Origin: Nitrospirota bacterium | GTDB lineage: Bacteria > Nitrospirota > 9FT-COMBO-42-15 > HDB-SIOI813 | Assembly (NCBI GenBank): GCA_016214375.1 | Contig: JACROQ010000006.1 | Location: 1 to 13,788, forward strand | DNA length: 13,788 nucleotides | Direction: 5' to 3' | Part shown: positions 1 through 6,266 of the stretch, piece by piece | How positions within the stretch are numbered: position 1 is the first letter of the stretch | Layout: each line of letters starts with the position of its first letter | Notes under the pieces: model-generated | What the model was told of the DNA's origin: nothing | Databases searched by the model: none | What the model saw: the letters and a program-made list of their open reading frames with translations, nothing else | Translations under genes and position numbers: made by a program

Positions 1-727
1 CAGTAAATCCAGAAGGTTCTATTCCTCCGTTTAGAACATAATATTTTCCGGTATCAACCATGTTAACAACATTCAGTTGTTGGCCTTTTTTAATCTCTGC
101 AACTTCCCCCAACTTCACCCTTTGCCATTTACCCTTTAGATTTCCCTTTTTAATCAATCTATTGACCAACCATGAAAACCGCTTCTCCTTTGCCTCAACC
201 AGCCTTTCCGTCTTTTCAATAGCGGTATCCCAAGTGCGCAGAGCTGCCGCAATATATTCCTGAACAATAACAGGGGGTAATGGAATGTGAAAGTGTTGTT
301 TAAAAGTCGTTGGATTTATATTTGCCTGACTGATTGCGCGTGTAGATAACGCTTTGATCTGTCGCTGACCAGCGTTACTATTCATACAATAATTGACAAA
401 TTCAGGATCTGCCTTAGCCCTGTCTACAGTAAGTCGAACGATATATGAAGCAAAGACAGCATCTTCATCTTTATATACGATCCCAGACTTGCCGACCAAA
501 TCAGGACTGTTAGTTCGGTTTAATAAAATATCACCTTTCTTGAGTTTGTATGAATCAGCCTGCTCGTCAGTCAGGGTTACGCGTACCGAAGGGTCGATAA
601 CAACTTGCCCCCCTTTAATGTCCTTCATGCCAACTATCGGCATGGTGCCGTTTTCGACTCCGGGTAATGACAAGCCGTATTGTGTCGCTACGAGTATGTG
701 CCCTATTGAGATAGATGGCCAGTTCAC
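1..727 (-). CDS. hsdS: Type I restriction enzyme specificity subunit HsdS, partial (3' end beyond the window)
   Basis: HsdS carries the DNA target-recognition domains (TRDs) of a type I R-M complex and docks HsdM (and HsdR) on the recognition site. I translated the minus strand: 242 codons are open up to the window edge. Residues 1-150 form TRD1 (starts VNWPSISIGHILVATQYGLS; the KKGDILLNRTNS stretch at about 63-74 is typical of the fold). Residues about 151-195 are the central conserved helix (PPVIVQEYIAAAL, then TAIEKTERLVEAKEKR). TRD2 starts near residue 200 (KWQRVKLGEVAEIKKGQQLN). I chose GTG at 727 because AGGAGGGG lies 5-7 nt upstream. An ATG at 783 is in the same frame but has a poor ribosome site and would add a charged tail not expected in the family. 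This looks like a normal two-TRD subunit, last seen gene of the minus-strand operon; hsdR would be expected further left. Confidence 0.9.
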   Translation of the reverse strand, partial: MNWPSISIGHILVATQYGLSLPGVENGTMPIVGMKDIKGGQVVIDPSVRVTLTDEQADSYKLKKGDILLNRTNSPDLVGKSGIVYKDEDAVFASYIVRLTVDRAKADPEFVNYCMNSNAGQRQIKALSTRAISQANINPTTFKQHFHIPLPPVIVQEYIAAALRTWDTAIEKTERLVEAKEKRFSWLVNRLIKKGNLKGKWQRVKLGEVAEIKKGQQLNVVNMVDTGKYYVLNGGIEPSGFT

Positions 728-750
728 TTTCTCCCCTCCTACCTCTTGCT

Positions 751-840
751 TTACATCTTGGACTTTTTCTTCTTTCCTCTCCATCGTTCGATATTCTTCC
801 CCATTTCCTTCAAAACCCCTTCACCGTCCTCTTGAAGTGC
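751..840 (-). pseudogene. Gene-tail scrap similar to the end of the RhuM-like ORF at 1063-1497
   Basis: The minus strand reads about 29 codons, bounded by stops, that end LKEMGKNIERW..KKKKSKM. The C-terminus of the neighbouring RhuM-like ORF reads KGMGKNIEKLRQKKKGSKM. The two DNA stretches share GGTGAAGGGG and, with mostly third-base differences, the run encoding MGKNIE and the final TCCAAGATG. It has no start codon or upstream gene body, so it is a remnant left by duplication or deletion between related genes. It ends 23 nt before the preferred hsdS start. Confidence 0.5.
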
Positions 841-865
841 TGCCTAACTTATTTAACTTTATCAT
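821..865 (-). pseudogene. Possible N-terminal remnant of another hsdS (14 codons)
   Basis: An ATG at 865 opens MIKLNKLGSTSRGR and then meets TGA. From memory, many HsdS proteins begin with a very similar K-L-x-K-L-G-S-x-S-R-G-R stretch. The frame is the same as that of the hsdS starting at 727, but the scrap overlaps the MGKNIE tail remnant in a different frame. It may be a leftover of an earlier hsdS whose first TRD was lost. Fourteen codons is short, so chance similarity is possible. Confidence 0.3.
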
Positions 866-883
866 CACAATGATGGTACAATG

Positions 884-1062
884 ACATATCTTTGATATAT
901 CTTCCACGTAAGAATTTTATATCAATCAGGCATTATTGTATTCATAGGGGTATAAATATTATGCCTTATTTTCAATGGGTTACTCCATGTCATCCGTGAA
1001 TTCATTTGCAAATTCACATCTTCTTCCTCATATGCAACTTACCAAAGTGCTCAATTATCCCA
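884..1062. other. Spacer with a second, degenerate copy of the small-ORF sequence
   Basis: No intact gene is visible. On the minus strand, 1032-979 reads YEEEDVNLQMNSRMTWSN. This matches the EDVN-x-x-MN-x-R core of the 33-codon ORF at 2555-2656; over 30 nt the two DNAs agree at 25 positions. There is no convincing start codon or Shine-Dalgarno site, so this copy is probably decayed. The rest of the spacer is AT-rich. Confidence 0.45.
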
Positions 1063-1497
1063 TCAGGTATTGCTCTTGAACATCTTGGAACCTTTCTTCT
1101 TTTGTCTCAACTTCTCAATGTTTTTACCCATCCCCTTCACCTTCTTCAGAGTCTCTGCATGGGAGACAGCGCCGGTGTGGGCAAGGACATTTCGCTCGGA
1201 GGTCACGTCAAAGTTGTAGTAGGTAACTTCACAACGTTTGCCGTCGGCAGCAGTTATCCGGACATTCCGGATAACTGAATCCTCTGTAAGTTCATCCACA
1301 GTCAAGATGTCCCGAATGTGTTCTTTTATTGTACGCACATCCTTTTGAAATAGGTCGGTCATATCCTCCTGACCCGCTTGAGTTATAAAGTATTCCTTTA
1401 CAACTGCAGTATCTTTTATCTTCCCTTCGGCAACCTGCCGAACTGTCATGTAATCCTTGACAGTTGCCCTCAGTGAGAAGAAATTGGTACTAATCAT
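1063..1497 (-). CDS. RhuM-like protein, shortened and rearranged
   Basis: This 144-residue product resembles the RhuM ('virulence protein') family, of unknown biochemical role and often carried on islands and next to R-M genes. The recognisable segment is about residues 44-95: MTDLFQKD...IKEHIRDIL...DELTEDSV...TAADGKRCEVTYYNFDV, which matches the N-terminal part of RhuM (target region, HTH-like, 'TAADGK..YNLDV'). RhuM normally continues with a long domain after YNLDV; here the sequence jumps to LAHTGAVSHAETLKK, which resembles a much later RhuM segment, and then a Lys-rich tail. Family members are roughly 330 residues as I recall, so this looks like an internal deletion. The ATG overlaps the stop of the Bro C-terminal piece by 4 nt (ATGA), suggesting translational coupling. 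Function is probably lost or altered. Confidence 0.6.
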   Translation of the reverse strand: MISTNFFSLRATVKDYMTVRQVAEGKIKDTAVVKEYFITQAGQEDMTDLFQKDVRTIKEHIRDILTVDELTEDSVIRNVRITAADGKRCEVTYYNFDVTSERNVLAHTGAVSHAETLKKVKGMGKNIEKLRQKKKGSKMFKSNT

Positions 1498-1793
1498 TCC
1501 TTCTTTCCCTCGATCCTTTTCTTTTCCCGCTCAAATTGCTTGATGGTTTTTCCATGTTTCGGCAGGTTTTCCGGCATGGTTCCACCCAATTCTTTGATAG
1601 CCTGACGAACCTTTTTTTGCACTCGCTTGCGGGTCTTCGACAGGTCCGTAGAGTCCGGACTCAACGCTTCAGCCTGGGTTTCAATGAATGCGGCGGTTGC
1701 TGTTCTTGTAAACCGTGTTTGTGATGGATTCAGATAATTTTCGCTGCTGACCACAGGTGTACCGGTCTTGGCCTCCAGCTCCCTGCGGGCGTT
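1494..1793 (-). pseudogene. C-terminal part of the Bro-N protein, downstream of an in-frame TGA
   Basis: Reading on from the Bro-N gene stop (1796-1794) in the same frame gives NARRELEAKTGT, PVVSSENYLNP and then a charged tail with GGTMPENLPKHGK, with no frame change. Bro/DinD-type proteins characteristically end this way ('GG-x-IAGNAR..LE..TG..V(V/I)S..N(Y/F)L', then 'GGTMPE(D/N)LP'). The TGA lies where glycine (GGA) would be expected, so a single G-to-T change explains the split. Translation could restart at the GTG at 1754 to give 86 residues, but I see no strong ribosome site. It ends ATGA-coupled to the RhuM-like gene. Confidence 0.65.
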
Positions 1794-2558
1794 TCAGGCA
1801 ATACTGCCGCCTTCCCGGGCAGCATGTTTGTTTTCGTGAAGACCCTGAGCATTTTTCTTTCTGGCGATCTCGGTGGTGCCGGCCTCGCCCAGCATGGTGA
1901 AGATCAACTCCAGGTCGGTCATGTGGTCTCGGAGATTGTTGCCGGTCTTGACCTGATCCAGTCCTTTTATGTTGCCGTGTTCTACTGGTGTCACGCCAAA
2001 TGTGGCGCGGGCTATTTCAGCAGTGAGGATGGAGTATTCACGACCTTCCCTGACCCCTCGTTCTTTCCATTCATTGGTCAGCTCACCGCGAACAGCAATG
2101 GCGCGCAACCGCTTTTCAATCCACGCCGGTGAATAGCCTTTGGCTTCATAGAGTTCACGGGCCCGGAGGCTTGCCAGTTCCGGATCTTCTATCTCTTTTA
2201 CCCGCTCGTACCCCACCTGCGCCAGCCAACGCTTGAAGGGTTCAGCCTTGAGTGAGGGGATGGATTGGATGATGCGGAAAATGCCTTCGGTGTTGGCGCA
2301 AACCATGCGTTGTGTCCCGCCGGATGTCTCTATGGGAAGGGTATGTACAATCTGTACCCACCCTTTACCGAGTTCAGGATCGCGCTGTTTCATGCGCTGA
2401 ATGTACTGTTTGGGGTCTTTTGAGTCGACCAGTACCAGAACGACATCTTCGACCACAAACCACCATTCATTCTGGTGCCAGGTGCGGCGAATGCTTTTCT
2501 CCTGAAAGACAACAATCCTATTGTCCTGCTCTGTTACCGCTTCCTTCTTCTTGCTCAT
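1794..2558 (-). CDS. Bro-N domain protein (phage antirepressor type), cut short by TGA
   Basis: This is the N-terminal and middle part (254 residues) of a BRO-family protein, a DNA-binding family found in phages, baculoviruses and bacterial islands. The Bro-N domain covers about residues 14-125: IVVFQEKSIRRTWHQNEWWF, VVEDVV.VL.DSKDPKQY, GIFRIIQSIPSLKAEPFKRW (the NTEGIFRI..S..S.KAEPF..W pattern is diagnostic), ending VKEIEDPELA. Residues 130-250 are helical and charged. GGAGG lies 8 nt before the ATG. The frame continues past the TGA with 99 more family-like codons (1793-1494), so the intact protein was about 353 residues. The gene follows the small ORF with an ATGA overlap. The product may still fold, since Bro-N is complete. 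Confidence 0.8.
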   Translation of the reverse strand: MSKKKEAVTEQDNRIVVFQEKSIRRTWHQNEWWFVVEDVVLVLVDSKDPKQYIQRMKQRDPELGKGWVQIVHTLPIETSGGTQRMVCANTEGIFRIIQSIPSLKAEPFKRWLAQVGYERVKEIEDPELASLRARELYEAKGYSPAWIEKRLRAIAVRGELTNEWKERGVREGREYSILTAEIARATFGVTPVEHGNIKGLDQVKTGNNLRDHMTDLELIFTMLGEAGTTEIARKKNAQGLHENKHAAREGGSIA

Positions 2559-2656
2559 CGCTCTCCCTCCATAAGCCGCATCTTTCGTGGATTCATTTTC
2601 ATATTCACGTCTTCATAGTAGTACAGTGTGAAGCTTTTCAGTGCATGGGTTGTCAT
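2555..2656 (-). CDS. 33-residue ORF coupled to both dinD and bro
   Basis: A 33-codon ORF fills the gap between the dinD-like and Bro-N genes. Its ATG overlaps the dinD stop (ATGA at 2656-2653) and its stop overlaps the Bro ATG (ATGA at 2558-2555). GAGG lies about 8 nt upstream of its ATG, inside the dinD end. The product starts MTTHALKSFTLYYYEDVN and ends KMNPRKMRLMEGER: aromatic in the middle, basic at the end, with no membrane segment or known domain that I recognise. A diverged copy of its EDVN-x-x-MN-x-R core lies at 1032-979, which argues that it is a real, repeated unit. Function unknown. It could also act simply as a coupling peptide that carries ribosomes from dinD into bro. Confidence 0.5.
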   Translation of the reverse strand: MTTHALKSFTLYYYEDVNMKMNPRKMRLMEGER

Positions 2657-3516
2657 TCTTCACCCTCAAGCTTCTTGGGTAACTCCTCGCTCTTTATCAA
2701 TTTTTTCTCATCAGATTTCACCCGGCGTTCCAGCTTTTTCAGGTCTTCTTCCGGGGGGAGTTCTTCGGGTTTGATCCCACGTTCAACCAGCAGGTTGCGG
2801 ACGCTCTGATTATTTTGGACGTGTTCGTCGGTAATAGACAATTCGCCGTGTAAATCATTCTGTGTCACATTATGGTTGGTGATTTCAGCGGCGAGGTTCT
2901 TGGCGGTAATCGTGATCGTTGGAAGGAAGTCGGCAAGCGGACGGTTTTCGGGAACAGAAAGCCGGTTTTTCATTATCTGAGTTGTGTTCCCTCCAAAGAG
3001 GGCTGCATCACCTTTTGATCTAATACGCCCGAACCCCTGTTCGTCAACGCCTCGCTCATAGATGTTTTTGGAAAGCTCAATTTCGGATTCGCGCAATTTC
3101 TGTCGGGCCTGGAGGCGCTCATGCAGTTGGATACGCTCCTCTATGATTTCCTGTTTCCGGGTCTGGATGGCAAAGTAACTTTGGGCAAAGGCAATCTGAT
3201 CTTTTCGGGGGTCGCCATTCTGTGCAATCAGGTAGCAGGCATAGCGAGTGAGCATAATATCATCAACGGGTCTTTCTGCACCGGAACCGATCCTGACCAT
3301 TTTCGTGACGTCACGAAAATGGTCAGAGACATTAACACCTGTTGTTTCGCAGGATGTTAGGGCCTTATCAATGACCTTCTTGAAATTCTCCCAGCGGTCG
3401 TATCCGAGGACTTCCTGCAAATCCCTGGCATACCAGAACTCTACTCCAGCCTCCGGCCAGACATTTGCAATACTGTCAAACTGCCTATGCAACTGGATTA
3501 TCAGTTCTTTTTTCAT
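2653..3516 (-). CDS. dinD: DinD-family DNA-damage-inducible-like protein
   Basis: The 287-residue product matches the DinD family. In E. coli, dinD is an SOS gene whose product inhibits RecA filament activity; the role of relatives in R-M islands is not established. Visible family blocks are EFWYARDLQEVLGYDRWENF near the N-terminus (Bro-like), DHFRDVTKMV followed by GSG...VDD.MLTRYACYLIAQNGDPRK, FAIQTRKQE, GRIRSKGDAALFGG and, near the C-terminus, RGIKPEELPPEEDLKKLERR. I chose ATG 3516 over an in-frame TTG at 3522 because GGAGG sits 8 nt before the ATG and would be too close to the TTG. The gene lies 87 nt after hsdM. A perfect 34-bp palindrome (3293-3326) falls on the codons for DHFRDVTKMV. 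I see no clear LexA box in the 87-nt gap, so regulation is probably that of the operon. Confidence 0.85.
   Translation of the reverse strand: MKKELIIQLHRQFDSIANVWPEAGVEFWYARDLQEVLGYDRWENFKKVIDKALTSCETTGVNVSDHFRDVTKMVRIGSGAERPVDDIMLTRYACYLIAQNGDPRKDQIAFAQSYFAIQTRKQEIIEERIQLHERLQARQKLRESEIELSKNIYERGVDEQGFGRIRSKGDAALFGGNTTQIMKNRLSVPENRPLADFLPTITITAKNLAAEITNHNVTQNDLHGELSITDEHVQNNQSVRNLLVERGIKPEELPPEEDLKKLERRVKSDEKKLIKSEELPKKLEGEE
3293..3326. repeat. Perfect 34-bp palindrome inside dinD
   Basis: CTGACCATTTTCGTGAC is followed immediately by its exact reverse complement, with no spacer and no mismatch over 17+17 bp; pairing fails at the next base on each side. It encodes DHFRDVTKMV in the dinD-like gene. 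It could be a protein-binding site, a cruciform, or a coincidence of codon choice on a conserved motif. Confidence 0.95.
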
Positions 3517-3579
3517 TGGCAAACCTCCAATACCATGATTCTCGAATGTTACAAAACAAGCAATTATTATTCTTCAACT

Positions 3580-3596
3580 ATCCGGTAATCCCGGAT
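3580..3596. other. Small hairpin in the hsdM-dinD gap
   Basis: ATCCGG and CCGGAT are separated by 5 nt in the 87-nt gap after hsdM. No T-tract follows on the minus strand, so it is a poor intrinsic terminator; it might stabilise the hsdM mRNA end or do nothing. The rest of the gap is AT-rich up to the dinD ribosome site. Confidence 0.3.
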
Positions 3597-3603
3597 TTGG
3601 TTA

Positions 3604-5157
3604 TCATTGCACCACTTCCTTGAGCAGGGCGGCCATCTTAGCCTTCACCTCACTCAACTCGCTTTCTAATTGATCTATCTCCTTCTGGACGGCAGCTACA
3701 TCTATCTCCTCTTCTTCCTCAAAGGTATCAACATAGCGCGGGATATTAAGGTTGAAATCATTCTCTTTGATTTCCTCGAAGGGTGCGACATGGGCATATT
3801 TATCAACATCCTTGCGGGCCTTGCAGGTAGCAACAATCTTTTCAATATGCCCTTCCAGAAGGAGATTCCGGGTCTTGGCTGACTGATATCCCCGGCTTGC
3901 ATCTATGAAAAGCACATTGCGGCGCTTCTCTCCGCTCCCGCCTTTTTCGCGTGAACGGTCGAAGAGCAGAATGGCTACAGGGATGGATGTGGTCGGGAAT
4001 AGGTTGGCGGGTAGCCCGACAACCGCGTCGAGCAGATTGTCTTCGATCAACTTCTGGCGAATGCGTCCTTCAGCCCCTCCCCGAAACAGCACCCCATGTG
4101 GGACCACCACAGCGACCTTTCCTTCTTTTTCAAGGGCCGCTTCTATCATGTGGCTGATAAAGGCATAGTCACCTTTACTTTTTGGTGGAACACCGCGCCA
4201 GAAGCGGTTAAAGCGGTCATGTTCAGCTTCGTCCGCTCCCCACTTGTCGAGGGAGAAGGGGGGATTGGCAACGACGACGTTGAACTTCATGAGACGGTCT
4301 TTTTCCACCAAGGCCGGGTTGGTCAGGGCATTGCACCATTCAATGCGGGCGCTGTCCATACCATGCAGAAACATGTTCATGCGGGCGAGCGCCCAGGTGC
4401 TTCCGTTCACTTCCATGCCGAAGAGGGCAAAGTCCTTGCCGCCCACCTCTTTAGCCGCCTCGACCAGAAGGCCGCCGGAGCCGCAGGCAGGGTCGCAGAT
4501 GCGATCACCGGCCTTAGGTTTGATAAGCCTGGCAAGAAGTTCTGAAACCTTGTGCGGGGTGTAGAACTCTCCGGCCTTCTTTCCGGCATCAGATGCGAAA
4601 CGCTCAATAAGATAAATATAAGTGTTCCCAATGACGTCTTCCGAGACACGACTTGGCCGCAAGTCGAGTTGCGGCTTGTTGAAGTCTTCCAGGAGATGCT
4701 TTAACAAGCGATTTCTGTCTTTGGTCTTTCCGAGATTAGCCTCGCTGTTAAAATCAATATTGCGGAACACCCCCTCCAGCTTGGCCTTGTTTGACTCTTC
4801 AATTGCATCCAGAATAATATTGATCAACTCACCAATATTCGCCCTGGTTCTCCGCTCGCAGAGGCTGTAAAAATCTGCATGGAATTGCTCTTTCTGGCCT
4901 GTGTCCTTATCCTCATAATTTACGTAGGGCAGTGTAAAACGTTCCCGTTCGAGCTTCCGCCTGATACGCTCATCGTTATCACCATACTGCTTCTTATATC
5001 CCTCGTAATGGTCTTTCCATACATCCGAGATATACTTCAAAAACAGCATAACAAGGATATAGTCCTTATACTGAGCCGGATCAACCGGTCCCCGGAAGGT
5101 ATCGCATGCCGCCCATGCTATGCTATTAATTTCCTCCTGCGAAATATTTGTGGCCAT
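3604..5157 (-). CDS. hsdM: Type I restriction-modification methyltransferase subunit HsdM (N6-adenine)
   Basis: HsdM transfers a methyl group from S-adenosylmethionine to adenine N6 in the site chosen by HsdS. The 517-residue protein has the usual layout: an N-terminal HsdM_N helical domain (about 1-160, with QYKDYILVMLFLKYISDVW), GEFYTPHKV at 196-204, SAM-binding motif I DPACGSGGLLVEA at 222-234, and catalytic motif IV NPPF at 298-301. The C-terminus (about 480-512) is a Glu-rich coiled coil of the kind that contacts HsdS. Length is normal and all key residues are present, so it should be active. It starts 1 nt after the stop of the small hsdS-like gene, with AAGGAG inside that gene's end serving as ribosome site, so the two are translationally linked. 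The usual order is hsdM then hsdS; here a single-TRD HsdS comes first. Confidence 0.95.
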   Translation of the reverse strand: MATNISQEEINSIAWAACDTFRGPVDPAQYKDYILVMLFLKYISDVWKDHYEGYKKQYGDNDERIRRKLERERFTLPYVNYEDKDTGQKEQFHADFYSLCERRTRANIGELINIILDAIEESNKAKLEGVFRNIDFNSEANLGKTKDRNRLLKHLLEDFNKPQLDLRPSRVSEDVIGNTYIYLIERFASDAGKKAGEFYTPHKVSELLARLIKPKAGDRICDPACGSGGLLVEAAKEVGGKDFALFGMEVNGSTWALARMNMFLHGMDSARIEWCNALTNPALVEKDRLMKFNVVVANPPFSLDKWGADEAEHDRFNRFWRGVPPKSKGDYAFISHMIEAALEKEGKVAVVVPHGVLFRGGAEGRIRQKLIEDNLLDAVVGLPANLFPTTSIPVAILLFDRSREKGGSGEKRRNVLFIDASRGYQSAKTRNLLLEGHIEKIVATCKARKDVDKYAHVAPFEEIKENDFNLNIPRYVDTFEEEEEIDVAAVQKEIDQLESELSEVKAKMAALLKEVVQ

Positions 5158-5158
5158 G

Positions 5159-5749
5159 TTATTTCTCCTTCCTGGTCTTAATTGCTTTTAAGGATATTGC
5201 ATTTATTAATAATAAGCGCCTTTGCTGAAGTTCAATGCGAAGTTTTCTTTCTCTTCCCATTAGCCGGCTCAACTCGACAATGCTATGCTGAGTAGCCATA
5301 TCCGGCACTTCTACGGTGAGCCCTTTGAAAGCAGACAAGGTAACAAGAGGCATATGCGTACCGCGGCGGGCGATATTGTGGAGGTATTCCTGTGCCGGAG
5401 TCTGGTTCATATACCACGCAAGATACTCGGGTAAAATAGTCGCATTCTTTCTCCTTATAACAAAAAAATGACTTACCACTACTACTGTGTCCTTGAGGTC
5501 ATCGACTATCGCAGCAGCCCAGTTCCGGTGGCCCCGAGAAAGAAAGAGGACGTCACCCTGGTGAATCAGATATCGATCCACTGGCTTATCAACTCTTACT
5601 CGTGAAAGGCCTTCCTTGTTAAGAATATGATTCTCATCAAAGTCCCGAATCTGAATCACCCAGTTAGTGCCATTGTCAACAGGTTCGATCTTTTTTCTAA
5701 ACTGGTATCCGAGCTGAATATCTGCGATTTCTGTAATCTTCTTTTTCAT
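5159..5749 (-). CDS. Half-size HsdS-like specificity protein (one TRD)
   Basis: The 196-residue product has the HsdS fold pattern once only: N-terminal KITEIADIQLGYQFRKKIEP, a central VIQIRDFDE stretch, the YLIHQGDVLFLSRG block (about 60-72; compare KKGDILLNRT in full-length HsdS), and a C-terminal helix with Q.SIVELSRL..RE.KLRIELQQ.R (about 154-178) matching the spacer helix after a TRD. A normal HsdS has two such units in about 400 residues. There is no sign of truncation: the frame is clean and it ends 1 nt before hsdM. Family knowledge: single-TRD subunits can dimerise to form a functional S unit recognising a symmetric split site. It is the first gene after the promoter; only a weak Shine-Dalgarno is seen. 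It may pair with HsdM alone or modulate the second HsdS; this is inference. Confidence 0.8.
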   Translation of the reverse strand: MKKKITEIADIQLGYQFRKKIEPVDNGTNWVIQIRDFDENHILNKEGLSRVRVDKPVDRYLIHQGDVLFLSRGHRNWAAAIVDDLKDTVVVVSHFFVIRRKNATILPEYLAWYMNQTPAQEYLHNIARRGTHMPLVTLSAFKGLTVEVPDMATQHSIVELSRLMGRERKLRIELQQRRLLLINAISLKAIKTRKEK

Positions 5750-5873
5750 ATAGACTTAACCACGTTTACCAAAGCACTCAGTCCGAGTGGAGACCATAAG
5801 CGCTGCCTTTATGATACAGGGTCTTTTTATTGCTCCAACCTTTCTGTAGAGATATCTTCCATACTGCATTAAG

Positions 5874-5902
5874 AATATAATTGAAATATTTGGAATTGTC
5901 AA
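5874..5902 (-). promoter_or_regulatory. Sigma70-type promoter of the R-M operon
   Basis: On the minus strand, TTGACA (5902-5897) and TATATT (5879-5874) are separated by 17 nt, so -35 is perfect and -10 matches 5 of 6 consensus bases (TATAAT). A start near 5867 would leave a leader of about 118 nt before the small hsdS-like gene. The leader holds a weak CACTC/GAGTG hairpin and a short open frame (MEDISTERLEQ), neither clearly functional. Confidence 0.75.
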
Positions 5903-6215
5903 GTTTTGTTTTGAAGTATTTTTTATACCCAATTATATATTTGTGGCTTAGCTTGATAACTAATTGAATTTATGTGATTTTTTTCACCGAGATTGGTATA
6001 GAGTTGTGAAAGCTCGCATTCTCCGCAAGGCAAAGGACAACCCCTTTTAGATAAAACCTATCTGACGAGCAAGCATCGGAGGAGCAAAGTCATATGTCAT
6101 TTATAATGATCATGGCTTGTACTTCGCACAATGATCAGGATGCTCTGGGGTGTTGAGTGCTGTTCTCATATTCAACTCCATCTACTTATGTTGTGTTAGA
6201 AGGATTCTTCTTTGA
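5903..6215. other. AT-rich spacer between the R-M operon and yjbQ
   Basis: No gene is supported on either strand. The left half is very AT-rich. Positions 6012-6085 can pair with themselves: CTCCG (6021-6025) with CGGAG (6077-6081), GCTC (6012-6015) with GAGC (6082-6085), and an inner AGAT/ATCT stem (6049-6052 with 6060-6063). AATGATCA occurs twice between 6105 and 6140. The promoter of the rightward housekeeping operon should be here or have been lost; I could not find a convincing -35/-10 pair. Confidence 0.4.
6012..6085 (+). ncRNA. Possible structured RNA element (speculative)
   Basis: Outer helix of 9 pairs split by a 5-nt bulge (GCTC+CTCCG against CGGAG+GAGC) encloses a 4-bp inner stem. 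It matches no riboswitch class that I recognise. Chance pairing in a 74-nt stretch cannot be excluded, and the same pairing works on either strand. Confidence 0.2.
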
Positions 6216-6266
6216 ATATGGTTTGAGACCACGACCCGGCGGGCCTATCTCAATATCACCCCGCAG

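Noticed and set aside
393..884. Plus-strand 163-codon ORF
   Set aside because: It lies antisense to hsdS, whose minus-strand translation is clearly a specificity subunit; the plus frame shows no family features.
1494..2558. TGA as a sense codon (for example glycine, as in some candidate phyla), since TGA replaces an expected Gly in bro
   Set aside because: hsdM, dinD, tmk and tatD end naturally at TGA, and ATGA overlaps use it as a stop; many GGN glycines are used normally. A point mutation is simpler.
4096..4545. Plus-strand 149-codon ORF
   Set aside because: It is antisense to the motif region of hsdM and has no ribosome site or recognisable domain.
5735..5785. Leader sequence before the half hsdS resembling 1035-1055 (TTTGGTAA with GAG-x-x-CT before it)
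   Set aside because: Similarity is limited to about a dozen bases; not enough to call an attachment site or repeat.
6049..6085. Hammerhead ribozyme-like CTGACGAG
   Set aside because: The other conserved core parts (CGAAA and the third helix) are absent nearby.
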